Assembly: GCA_963682025.1 (NCBI GenBank)
Contig: OY821517.1
Coordinates: forward strand, 336,021,144-336,085,143
Direction of reading: 5' to 3'
Length of the DNA stretch: 64,000 nt
Source of the DNA: Cordilura impudica
Lineage: Eukaryota > Arthropoda > Insecta > Diptera > Scathophagidae
Position numbers and translations under genes: made by a program. The notes beneath the pieces are model-generated. The model had not been told where the DNA came from and did not search any database. It saw only the letters and a program-made list of their open reading frames with translations. Below are positions 55,281 through 64,000 of this stretch, piece after piece (the first letter of the stretch is position 1; every line of letters begins with the position of its first letter).

Positions 55281-55620
55281 CTAGAGGACCCCTGCTGCTC
55301 CGCAGCATTATATTATATTAATTTTTATAATATAATACCAAAATTTGCCAAGAGAAGTTGACGTACAGTAAAAGTAAAGTTGATTGTCCACGCATAACTT
55401 TCCTCAAACCCAACCAATTTGCCAAGAGAAGTTAACGTACAGTAATGCCAAAATATGCCAAGATAAGTTAACGTACAGTAAAAGTAAAGTTGATTCTCCA
55501 CGCATAACTTTCCTCAAACCCAACGAATTTAAGCAGTTAATAGCTCAAAAGGAGCTTGATCCACTGAGTGTTCTTAGACCTATGTCAACAGCCTACTTTA
55601 ATTAGAACTCTAGTTATAGA
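55281..55620 (-). mobile_element. Helitron 3' end with 110-bp-scale direct repeats
   Basis: On the minus strand the end reads GCTGCGGAGCAGC (hairpin), AGGGGTCCT, CTAG then T: a Helitron-type 3' terminus with CTAG at 55281-55284. Inside, GCCAAGAGAAGTTGACGTAC... and CCACGCATAACTTTCCTCAA occur twice, about 100-120 bp apart. The 5' end was not located. Confidence 0.5.
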
Positions 55621-55849
55621 GGTTTGATAGAAGAAAAATATTGAAAAAAATATTGAATGCAAAGTTTATTCATAAATTCTTTTAATATATAAGATTTTAA
55701 TAAAAAAATCCTTAATATAAATATTTTTAATAATGTTTTTGTAAGCATTTTTTATAATGAAGTTTTAATTTAAAATTTCTTTGAAATATATACAGACATA
55801 TTTGCTTATATACCGAAAAAAATTATAAAAATATTCAGGGGGCTAAATC
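55621..55849. other. AT-rich spacer
   Basis: Nothing recognised. Confidence 0.4.
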
Positions 55850-56024
55850 ACCGCATTCGCATCGTAAACATTTTTTTATTTCCCAAAATAAAATGCTAAG
55901 AATAATTTTTCTTGAAGAATTATGGCCTCTGATTAAGAAGAAAAGCGAATCCGTCTTCTTCAAATAATAAACCAAAATATGAAATTTCGATTGATTTTAC
56001 TCGATATCGAATGCGGTGATTTAA
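55850..56024. mobile_element. MITE, 'GGGGC-AAATC-GCATTCG' family, copy 3
   Basis: GGGGCTAAATCACCGCATTC at the left; GATATCGAATGCGGTGATTT at the right. Interior AATAATAAACCAAAATATGA is shared with the other copies. Shorter than copy 2. Confidence 0.6.
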
Positions 56025-56889
56025 TCTATTCAAATTTTAAGATTATGAAGAGAAAAAAATTATATTTTAAAATATTTATTAAAAAAGTTTTATCAAAACT
56101 TTATTCAAAACTTAGTTAAAAAGAAAAAGATATTGAGACGAAAATACAACACAGCCATGTTTTATAAATGTTGTGATTCTGAATAAGAATTAGAAATCAC
56201 GTGAAATCATTTTTTGGGTTTCCACAATTCAGATTTTTTTTTTTTTAATAAGTTTCTGAAACACCTTTTATTTACATTATAAATCTATAGGCCTTACTAG
56301 CTTAATTGAAATATAGAACATTTTTGTTAACGTTTTCATCAATGAAATTAATATTATCAAAAATACTATCATAAATTATAAAAAAATTTAAAATGCCTTG
56401 ATTTTAAAATTGTTATTTTTTGTCAGACGTGATGAAAAATAATGTTACCTTAACTTTCAGCCAATGTGAGTTTTGTTGGTAATTCCACAAGGCAGTTTCA
56501 ACCTCCGTATGACTTACCAGACGATAACTTTTTATTAAAAATAAAAATAATTTTTAATCGGGTAAATATTTTATTTTTTATATAAAAAAATATACATTTG
56601 TTTTTCGTCATAAGATCAAATGTGAGGATTGAGCGTTTAAAACCAACTTATAGAAAATAATAAAGGAATATATACATACATATATATATATTTTTTTTTT
56701 TTTTTGAATAAAAAGAATTTTTTAATATTCGGTTTTGGTTCAGAGACAATTCGATGGTTGAGCGTTTATATATATTAAAAAGTATGTATAAATGTTTATG
56801 TATAAGTTTCCTTTGGGTTTCCTTTGGAAGTGATGAATGCCAATCTACTTATTGGGATATAACATACTGCTCCTCCTCACTTTGGATGC
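56025..56889. other. AT-rich stretch downstream of the 465-codon ORF
   Basis: Contains A/T runs (e.g. 56690-56705) but no other recognisable feature. It would include the 3' UTR of the minus-strand gene. Confidence 0.4.
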
Positions 56890-58287
56890 TTAGATAGAAT
56901 TTTTTGGATACTTTTTAAATACTTTTGTTAATTTCAATTCATCTTCATATTTAACTTTTTGTTGTACCGAGTGGGATTGTAATTTAGGTCTTGGCCCGTA
57001 CATTGTTATCACAGTTTTTGTGAAACCATTATAATCCATCTCAAAGGCATCACGGTGTGCTCGATTCTTGAAGAAATGCATCTTTAAAATATCTTCTTTC
57101 GAATGGAAGTGTGCCAAAAATGCTGAAAGGCGAACCATCAATGCTGTATTGGATTTGGCCGATAAGTGAGCCAGCTGATGATTGTCAAAAAGTCTTGCCC
57201 ATCTCCAAGAGCCCTGTCCTTTGAATTCTAATTTTCCCCAAACGGGATGATCGATGGTGCATGCTTTTGAAATAAATCTGTAAAAAACCGCAATTTGAAC
57301 AAGAGAATCTAGTGTTTTTGCAGATTTGATTATTTCTAATAAATCATTAAGCTTCAAATTTAAACGTGTTTTCACTTCCTCCAGATTTTTGATAGGTTGA
57401 AGCCCCGTCATATCTAGTTGCATCAAACACGTCGCTTTTAAAAATCCTAGTACTCGGGGATCTGGTGTAGTTTGAGTTTCCTCATATAGGTATCTCGCAA
57501 TTACCAATGCCAATAGATTCATCATAGATTTGTTTGACTCAACAAGCAAACTTTTAAGTTCCAGCAAACTAGAGCAACTAACTGGATAAAATTTATAAGA
57601 AAGATCATCACCGTATATGCTTTTCATCAGCTTATCCAGCCTCTGTTTCATAGAGGACCAAATAGCTTGTGGCTCTTTGGAAATGAGTCCAAGGCAATAT
57701 ATGCAATAAAATCCTACAAGCGTGCAAGCTGTCTCTGCAATAGTTCCTAATAATAAATCTTCACCCAAGTATCCGACGGCATTATATAGTCTTGTCCATA
57801 AAGTAGTTACATCTCCATCACAGAAACCTATATATTGTTTTGTGTTTGGATAATAGGATCGAGTTAAACTTTTCAGTACAAGTGCATTAGAAACATCAGC
57901 ATTGAATTGAATGTCATCTCCATATTTATCATCGAATATTATCTCAAATAATTCCGTATGTTGGTTGAGAGGTGGACTTGTCATTGAGACAATTGCGACA
58001 AGCATATCATTTTCAACTCCCTCGTACTTGCAGCGAGTTCCATGAAAAAATTGAACAAGCCGTTTGCAGGCTACTGATCTCATAACGGTAGTGGGTCTTT
58101 TAAATTTTGAAGTTGGAACGTAATCTCTGAAAAATACCTCATCGCTCCACGTCTGCTTTCGAGTTTTTTCATTTATAGATATGTCAGGACAAGTAGACAG
58201 CACCTTCAACTTATCCTCCAATGAAGTTGGCACCCAAAGAGGATCTTGACCGCATGCACCATCAAAAAATTCTTCTGTGTCAGACAT
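56890..58287 (-). CDS. Intact 465-aa protein of uncertain origin, possibly viral-nucleoprotein-derived
   Basis: A single uninterrupted frame from ATG 58287 (ACTCACAATG context) to TAA at 56890-56892, in otherwise AT-rich, ORF-poor DNA. No signal peptide or membrane anchor; predominantly helical-looking. A hydrophobic middle (AETACTLVGFYCIYCLGL, ~residues 190-207) follows DGDVTTLWTRLYNAVGYLG. A late conserved-looking block SWRWARLFDNHQLAHLS (~385-400) leads into a basic, hydrophilic tail. The overall size and layout remind me of nucleoproteins of non-segmented negative-strand RNA viruses, which are common as endogenous copies in flies. I cannot prove this, and a host gene of unknown function is an alternative. 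Intactness over 465 codons amid decayed repeats argues for recent capture or selection. No introns. Confidence 0.5.
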   Translation of the reverse strand: MSDTEEFFDGACGQDPLWVPTSLEDKLKVLSTCPDISINEKTRKQTWSDEVFFRDYVPTSKFKRPTTVMRSVACKRLVQFFHGTRCKYEGVENDMLVAIVSMTSPPLNQHTELFEIIFDDKYGDDIQFNADVSNALVLKSLTRSYYPNTKQYIGFCDGDVTTLWTRLYNAVGYLGEDLLLGTIAETACTLVGFYCIYCLGLISKEPQAIWSSMKQRLDKLMKSIYGDDLSYKFYPVSCSSLLELKSLLVESNKSMMNLLALVIARYLYEETQTTPDPRVLGFLKATCLMQLDMTGLQPIKNLEEVKTRLNLKLNDLLEIIKSAKTLDSLVQIAVFYRFISKACTIDHPVWGKLEFKGQGSWRWARLFDNHQLAHLSAKSNTALMVRLSAFLAHFHSKEDILKMHFFKNRAHRDAFEMDYNGFTKTVITMYGPRPKLQSHSVQQKVKYEDELKLTKVFKKYPKNSI

Positions 58288-58544
58288 TGTGAGTATTTCA
58301 AAACCTCGATATTCAGTATTTCAAAGAAACTTTGATTAATCTGAAAAATTAAGGAAATTGTTTTAAAAAAATGTATCTAAATTATATTCGTTTGTTAATA
58401 TGTACACTTTGATACTCTGTTCCTTAAAACTTTATCTTTTTTGACCAGAAAGAACTACTCTTACTCAAGTTTTCTAAGAACATTATTTATAAAATGTTAA
58501 TCTTATATAGAAAATAATTCCAACAGTTATAATTTAATTACTAC
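58288..58544. other. Upstream region of the 465-codon ORF
   Basis: AT-rich; likely 5' UTR/promoter but no clear TATA or initiator was identified. Confidence 0.3.
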
Positions 58545-58787
58545 GAGCAGATTCCAATAACAAATTTAATAAACAAACACATAGCATTGTATAATTTTAT
58601 GTATGTGTTAGTACCAACTTTAAATGCAATTTACTCAAAATAAAGGAAAAAATTTAAAAATCTGTAAATCTGCAAAACGCCTAAAAAGAAATACCTTTCA
58701 AATTATATACGTTTGGTCAAAATCGGTATAAAACGGTAGAACAAAACATCGGTTACAAGAAATCGCCTAGCCTATTAATATTATAGA
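58545..58787 (-). mobile_element. Short non-autonomous Helitron, copy 3 (deleted)
   Basis: The minus strand starts TCTATAATATTAATAGGCTA at 58787 and follows copies 1 and 2. Near the other end (TACGAGCAGATTCC) the hairpin and CTAG are degraded or deleted. Confidence 0.65.
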
Positions 58788-59790
58788 TGTAGATAAAATA
58801 GGAAGATATATGAAATAAATGCAAATTAATATCTTGTTGTAAAACATCAAGTGTAACATAATGCATTGTGAAGATACACGATGATCTCAACAATATTTCT
58901 GAATGGACATTAGCAAATGGTCTTTGCTTAAATGATAAAAAAATCTATTGGTATGATCATTGGTAAAGGAGATATCTTACCAACAAATCTATCACCAATT
59001 AATCTAGCTGCTACAGCGAAAAACCTTGCCGTTGTATTCAACAAAAAACTTGATTATCGGATCACATTAAAATTGTCTGCGGTAAAACTTTTGTTATATG
59101 CTGAGGAATATATGGATGTCACAGTATTATACGCGCCCCTTGTATATTTCAATGTTACTTACCAAGACCTACTTATTGCCAACACTAATGTATGGATGTG
59201 AGCTTTTCTCCAGTTTGCGATTCATTTAGCCAATAAAGGCTTAATGTAACTTATAATAACATTGCCGGATACATATATGGCTGCAAAAGACACAGCAGCA
59301 TCTCACAATACTCCCAACAAATCTATAATATATCATTCGAAAACTTACTAAAATGCCGAACATTGCTGTATTTACATAAACTGATTTATACAGGTCAACC
59401 TGAATACCTCTACAACAGAATAACTTTTCGAGATCAATGCGTGGTAAAAAAAATTACAACTGTACGATATAAAAAGCAAATATCTGAACGCCATTTCTTC
59501 CTGAATTCTATTCGCCTTTGGAACCAACTACTCCTGAGCATTCAACACACTTCAAAGCAGCTATAATTAGCAACTTAGCTTAATTAAAAATAATTTTATA
59601 ATAACTATTATACTTGTTGTACTTATAATTAAATAATTGTTAAATTAAAATTAATTATTGTTTTAAATATTTAAAAATTGTATTAATTTTATTTTGTTTA
59701 ACAATGTTCTGTTTTCCTTTATATACCCAGTACTGAAATATAAGACATGTTCTTGTGTATTGTATTTATCCTCAATAAATAAATTTCCAT
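58788..59790 (+). pseudogene. LINE 3' fragment, same family as 3830-13160
   Basis: Frames read ISEWTLANGLCLND, SIGMIIGKGDILPTNLSPIN, AATAKNLAVVFNKKLDY, then PEYLYNRITFRDQ and KKQISERHFFLNSIRLWNQL, matching the C-terminal RT region of the other LINE. The 3' tail (CCCAGTACTGAAATATAAGA, 59728) matches its 3' end. Frameshifted and dead. Confidence 0.75.
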
Positions 59791-59870
59791 ACAAGCAAAT
59801 GAAACATATCGTATTACTATTTCATGTGATTGATATAAAAATAGTGTTAAAAAACAAGTAATAATACAAT

Positions 59871-60504
59871 AGCTCTGTTCGTTTATGTGATAATTTGTAA
59901 TAATTTGTAGAAATTATCACAAAATTTACTGGATACTGTTCGTTTACTTCAAAAACCCAGTAAAAGAGAACAAATGAGAGCGTAAAGTGACAGTTCATTT
60001 TTTGAAAACTTGCTAGTTTTTACTGGATATATTTTTGCCAGTAAGAATTGGCAAGTAAGAAAAAACATGTTTGAAAAACATGTGATTGAGTTTTGTGGTA
60101 AATAAAGCAAAAATACTACAATTTTATTTTTGTGCAAAACTTTTGTACAACAATTCTGAGGAAAATAACGATAGAAGAAGTAAGTAAATATTCACATAAC
60201 CAGGTTTCATTAATTTTAATCTTTTAAAACCCGTTACTGCAAAAAAAAAATATGTATATCTGCCAATTTCTTTCATAATAAATGTTTATTTTCAAAAGCA
60301 ATAGGTAAGGTATGATATTAGTTTCAAGGATTTTTTTAACATGTTATTTAAAATTTTCTAATTACAAACCAGCTGTTTCTATGAACTTGCAAATTCTAAC
60401 AAATTGCTGTTCGTTTACTATTTCGGATATTTATGTTTTTGAGAACTAATTTTTCTTACTCTCTGAAATTTCGGTTTTTACTGGGAAAGTAAACGAACAG
60501 AGCT
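59871..60504. mobile_element. MITE with AGCTCTGTTCGTTTA ends
   Basis: Inverted ends AGCTCTGTTCGTTTA and complement TAAACGAACAGAGCT. AAT occurs on both sides (59868-59870, 60505-60507). Extra CTGTTCGTTTACT copies lie near 59936 and 60406. 634 bp, non-coding, just 3 bp before the next pseudogene's ATG. Confidence 0.72.
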
Positions 60505-60507
60505 AAT

Positions 60508-63355
60508 ATGTCTGAATTGAATTTCGATAGTGGTGCAGAAAGCACTTTGAACAAAATTAGATAAAATGGGAGACTTAGTAGCCAAAAAAAACCGAATGGA
60601 AGGTAAGAAATAACAAGGCCCTGAAGAAAATTTAATTATTGAGCGTGAAAGCCTAAAAAAATTAATGATGCATGTAAGTCAAAGTTTTATGAAAAAAGTT
60701 TAATTCGACATTGCGCCCTTTTTACTGAAATTATTCGAAAAAATATTTCTGGAGAATGTCTTGGGATAACAAAAAACTTTATGTTACAGTTGAAAACTCT
60801 AAACGCTCGAACAAGTAGACGAATGAATGTTTTTAACAACTTTTGGCTTATCCGAAAAAATGGTACGATCATGGTAACTTATATTGCACACAAACGTTTT
60901 CTGGATAAAAAAAAAAGAAGAAAAAACACATATGATACAATATAATGTAAAACTAAGCCATTAACGAAAATGGTTGAAGATTTGCCTAAGTTGGAGTCCC
61001 ACTATCGGCGAAAATATACTAAAAAGGTATTGTAGAGTACTGTATTACTGTTTTACTGTACTTCCCTTTCAAAAATTATTTTTTTTTATGTACAATTAAT
61101 TATTCTTTTTGTCAATTTTTATGAAAATATTTTTTTAATAAATTGAAGTTTTTCATTGGAGTTACGTATAATTGGCGATCCTACTTTCAAAAAATTATTC
61201 ATTAAAAAATACAAATTTGCCAACTATACCTTTAAAAACGACGAACAAAATTTCCAAATTATACAGAACAATGTAATAATCCATCATTTCTACAAGGAAT
61301 TGTAGAAATGAATTGTTTAAAAATGATTTGGTCTCTAATTCTCAACGTTCTTAATAATTGTTTCTTTTGTGATTATATTATATATTCTATACTCTCCCAT
61401 TATGTATTAATTTTTTACTTATATTTTTATACTTTTGTAATTTAAAATTATTTTTATTTTTAACTTTTCTTGCTTCTTAGAAGGTTTGTAACTACTATCA
61501 CAAATTCATTGTATCATTATAAGATCACATACTGTAATTAAAAAGATTTATATCTTGTTGTATGTGATATCCACATTTAATAAATAAATCAAAAATAAAT
61601 CAATAGAAGATCATATCAAATAAGAAAATACAATTAAATTTAAAAGTGATCTATACACGCCATACAATTATCTAAACTAAAAACTGGTGTTCTACAAAAT
61701 TGATTTCAATCAAATATCAAGATTGTTACTACTTTCGACTGAGATACAAATATCTACAATCATCAACATTTAGAAACATGAGGTCATCCAGTCATCATCA
61801 AGAAAACTAATTTATAACGGCCAATACTGCAAATAGTGTTATGTTCCTCTGCTAAATTGTTTCGGTGTTCAAGTGGATTCTTATTCCAAACTATATAATT
61901 TTCAATATCCTTGCAAGAATTTTCAAGAATTCAACTCTCATCTCATCACATCTTTCAAATTTATTTATCAGTTAAGTTACACAACTAATTTTAATTAAAT
62001 ATCAATAATATTTATCTAATTTATATTAGCATTTTAATTATATCACACAGTTCCATAATTATTTTTCTTAATTTTGATCCTTTCTCAGTTAAAATTTAAA
62101 TTTTAATTCGAAACATACTCGTATATACATCACTATGAAGTGAACACGTTATAGTACTATTGTCGAAAATCCAACACCTACAAAAATTGATAATACACAA
62201 ATTAATAACCCTGGTCCAAATACACAATCTCCTCACACACCCACTATCACAACAGATACACAAAATAATTGTTCTAATCAAATTTCCCAAAGAACAAATC
62301 GATCTCTTAAATTGCCAGACTTCTGGTCAGAATGTCCAAACGCTTGGTTTATTCACGCTGAAGTACAATTTTCATTGAACAATATTGTTGATGATACAAT
62401 TAAATATCATAACATTTTAATTAATTTACCTCAGGATATTATTAGTAAAGTTTTGGATATAATTCAATTTCCTCCTACTATAAACAAATATGAAAGGGAA
62501 ATACAGTAAAACAGTAATAGTCTCTACAGTCTCTACATATTTCGAAACAGACTTGAAAAGTTACACACAGATATAGGATCTCTATTCATACAATCAAAAT
62601 AAAGAAATAAGAGTGCTTCTTTACCATTTCCCAATTTTATGAATCTCCTAGTTACTCGCTTTTCAAACCCCGATATGATCAGTTTGAGTTGTGTGTGTCT
62701 TACAAAACAAAGAAACTGTCACAGGAGCAGTTTGATAGTCATCGAAATGAAATTGATAAAATGAGGAATGATATAACGAATGCTAAAGATGGATTATGTC
62801 TTTTACTTGGCATAGATATGCAAGCAGTAAAGCTTTTACCGCAATCAAAGGCCAATTCATCTTGTTATAAAATGAAACTCCAGGTTCATAATTTCACAAT
62901 TTATAACGTTATTAATCATGAGTCTGATAATTATGTTTGGAGGGAAATCTGACGTCATCTACATTTACCACAATAATCATAAAATGTTTAAGAAATGCAA
63001 TTCAGTAATTTCCCGATATTCACCACGTTATTTACTCCGATAGTTGCTTTTGCCAAAACAGAAATATTGTGCTTTCAAACGCTTTATTTTCTTTTTGTGT
63101 GGAAACAAAAATTATTACAGAACACAAATACTTGGTATCCGGTCACACGCAAATGGAATGCGACCCAAACCACTCTCTTAATGAAAGATGGAACCATAAT
63201 ATGCAAATAAACTTGTCATTCGAAATAATTAATTTAATAAAAACTGCTCGGAAAAAACCATGCCTCTAGAAGTTCATCATTTAGATCATAAATATTTCCT
63301 TGATTATGAGCCTGTTCCTAAACGATATTTATCTATAAGACCTGGTAAATTATAA
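60508..63355 (+). pseudogene. DUF7869-type transposon protein, copy 2, interrupted
   Basis: From ATG 60508: an N-terminal segment; WKVRNNKALKK (about 60596); IIRKNISGECLG and NVFNNFWLIRKNG (60735-60860). KMVEDLPKLESHYRRKYTKK ends about 61026. After the insertion 61050-62600, the frame resumes: RYDQFELCVSYKTKKLSQEQF (62668), LLGIDMQAVKLLPQSKA (62800-62850), KLQVHNFTIYNVI and YVWREI (to 62949). A Y/S-DG-type region is degraded. Then come KYLVSGHTQMECDPNHSL (63130) and a C-terminus ending at 63355. The DMQAV and HTQMECD blocks are the family hallmarks. Several stops and frameshifts. Better preserved in the middle than copy 1, which it complements. Confidence 0.72.
61050..62600 (+). mobile_element. 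Ty3/gypsy-like insertion with gag fragment
   Basis: The N-terminal coding part 62160-62508 reads NRSLKLPDFWSECPNAWF, then HAEVQFSLNNIVDDTIKYH and PPTINKYE. This is the start of gag proteins in one Ty3/gypsy lineage (domain catalogued as DUF7041). The preceding AT-rich kilobase may be LTR and leader, but no LTR pair was found. No protease, RT or integrase follows. The insertion lies inside the DUF7869-type gene. Confidence 0.6.
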
Positions 63356-64000
63356 TTGTGCTTCTGAAGAATTCATTACGTTCATTAACTTTTTTTATGA
63401 AAAAGGCTGAAGATCCCACAATGTTTAGATGCCTTTTCTGATTAAAAATTGCTCATTTTAAAGTAACTACTTACATTACAAAATTGGCTTTGCCACTAAT
63501 TTTTCACTAAAAAACAAGCGCTACCGCACCAGTTAAAAGACAGTCACTGAATAAAGGCAAAACACTGCCAAAATGACCAATGTAAGATCATTTTTACAAA
63601 TAGAGAGTTGAGAATATTTATGAGGCATTTTGGTTTCTATTTTAATACATAATTATAGTTATTCTTATTTATTTGAGTTTAAATAGAAAAAAATGCCGAC
63701 TACTGGTATATGCCGAACTTATGAGCACTTACTCTATACATACTTCCTTTATTTAGGTTTTTACTTATTAAATATTTACATTTTAGATCTTATCTTTACA
63801 TATAGATATACATACATATGTACATTTTTAAATTTTGAAAAATGTAATATTAATGACGAACAACAAACAAATCTCCGATTTCATATCAACTCAACCACAT
63901 AAACGAAGTAGTTTTTGTTTACGTCAGAGTGCTGTGGTCGCTAATGTTTTTGTTTTTGTTTTGTTTCAAACAAAAAGTAACTGAAAAATGGTGCTAGGAT
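63356..64000. other. AT-rich right edge, possible gene start at 63988
   Basis: No repeats recognised. The last bases read CTGAAAAATGGTGCTAGGAT, so an ATG at 63988 might open a gene continuing beyond the window; four codons cannot be judged. Confidence 0.2.

Overview
This is eukaryotic, AT-rich, repeat-dense nuclear DNA, most likely from a higher fly (Brachycera, perhaps a blowfly or house-fly relative). The grounds are many copies of a mini-me/DINE-like element with a GGAC tetranucleotide core (a dipteran hallmark), fly-style Tc1, mariner, Transib, Helitron and Harbinger relics, and host genes related to fly neprilysin-like proteins and the PERK kinase. Nothing bacterial is present: no operons, rRNA, tRNA or CRISPR were seen. 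The species call is inference.

Layout: 1-430 is the end of a hAT-like element in a LINE remnant. 1123-3670 is a DNA transposon with terminal inverted repeats (TIRs) encoding a decayed DUF7869-type protein. 3830-13160 is one LINE retrotransposon split by two Transib (RAG1-like) elements: 4120-8275, with 1.3-1.45 kb inverted arms, exact CACAGTG ends and a perfect CAATG target duplication, and 8504-11777. 13157-17327 is a satellite/mini-me region containing a 1,364-bp tandem duplication. 17451-20594 is a fairly young hAT-like element with an 8-bp target duplication and an intron-bearing transposase gene. 22394-24355 is an intact single-exon neprilysin-like gene that has lost the zinc-protease active site. 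25896-30028 is a Tc1-like element carrying later insertions. 30070-40600 holds Harbinger, mariner, MITE and Helitron remnants, a long GTACCC minisatellite, a zinc-knuckle exon and another transposase relic.

On the minus strand from 46066 to about 40867 lies a probable active host gene, a PERK-like eIF2-alpha kinase without the ER luminal sensor. Its 4-kb intron is filled with a mariner, a degenerate repeat and a mini-me copy. 46740-49191 holds a mariner relic and Helitrons. 51051-56880 is mostly non-coding with fold-back elements. 56890-58287 (minus) is an intact 465-codon ORF that I cannot assign firmly; a captured nucleoprotein of a negative-strand RNA virus is my best guess. 58545-63355 contains a Helitron, a LINE fragment, a MITE and a second DUF7869-type gene interrupted by a Ty3/gypsy gag fragment.

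The genes do not form a pathway. The window is three plausible host-expressed genes (neprilysin-like, PERK-like kinase, 465-aa ORF), plus one zinc-knuckle exon, embedded in nested mobile elements. The most unusual object is the pair of RAG1-like Transib relics: each lost a different part of the catalytic triad, and one has grown into a long-armed fold-back.
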